A stretch of 37,347 nt of DNA from positions 1 to 37,347 of the forward strand of contig JAUPTV010000056.1 in assembly GCA_030917925.1 (NCBI GenBank), read 5' to 3'. The stretch is from Pseudomonadota bacterium (GTDB taxonomy: Bacteria; Pseudomonadota; Gammaproteobacteria; Competibacterales; Competibacteraceae). The notes under the pieces were generated by a model that saw only the letters and a program-made list of their open reading frames with translations, ran no database searches and was not told the DNA's origin. Position 1 is the stretch's first letter. Each line of letters begins with the position of its first letter. The translations under genes were made by a program, and so were the position numbers. This document shows, piece by piece, positions 37,345-37,347 of this stretch.

Positions 37345-37347
37345 ATG
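37345..37347 (+). CDS. Start codon of a gene cut by the right edge
   Basis: ATG, nine bases after GAGG and 11 bases after the stop of the PqqD-like gene. Only the start codon is in the window. By analogy with other precursor-RRE loci I expect a radical SAM maturase; this is not visible. Confidence 0.5.

Overview
The window looks like a piece of a gammaproteobacterial chromosome. The evidence is the gamma-type gene order tRNA-fMet–rimP–nusA–infB–rbfA–truB–rpsO–pnp, a gamma-like S15, a QueG, and a P. aeruginosa-style GlcNAc phosphotransferase pair (EIIC-B-B plus EIIA-HPr-EI). I cannot name the species from the sequence alone.

Left part (1 to about 15,524), accessory island. All large genes lie on the minus strand and read right to left: a deletion remnant of a type III restriction subunit, an SF1 helicase fused to a Vsr-like nuclease, a membrane-anchored coiled-coil protein, a membrane-anchored coiled coil fused to an McrB-type AAA+ motor, an McrC/DUF2357 partner, an Hsp70-like ATPase, and a TerD–PD-(D/E)XK nuclease fusion. 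Several start and stop codons overlap, so this is very probably one operon. The content matches the McrBC-related defence class called CoCoNuTs (coiled-coil nuclease tandems). Upstream lies a sigma54-like promoter with two perfect 17-bp palindromes, an arrangement typical of enhancer-dependent control. The island ends at a 3' half of tRNA-Pro(CGG), which looks like an attachment-site scar. A decayed stretch with a ribbon-helix-helix gene lies between the operon and the scar.

Middle part (15,525 to 25,650), core. It holds tRNA-Ser(GGA), then pnp, rpsO, truB, rbfA, infB, nusA, rimP and initiator tRNA, all on the minus strand, with two intrinsic terminators between the tRNA and rimP. A WrbA-type flavoprotein gene follows.

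Right core (25,650 to 35,421). A small DUF4398-like lipoprotein and acylphosphatase (plus strand) lead to a 414-bp gap with three perfect DnaA boxes and an AT-rich stretch, which is origin-like. Then come nagE and nagF (GlcNAc uptake), manB and manC (GDP-mannose synthesis), all minus, and queG (queuosine, plus).

Far right (35,422 to 37,347), a second and AT-richer accessory patch. It contains a MazF/PemK-type toxin with a helix-turn-helix partner, and an Xre regulator divergent from a probable RiPP locus: a 40-residue Cys-containing precursor peptide, a hairpin, a PqqD-like recognition protein, and the start codon of a third gene that runs off the window.
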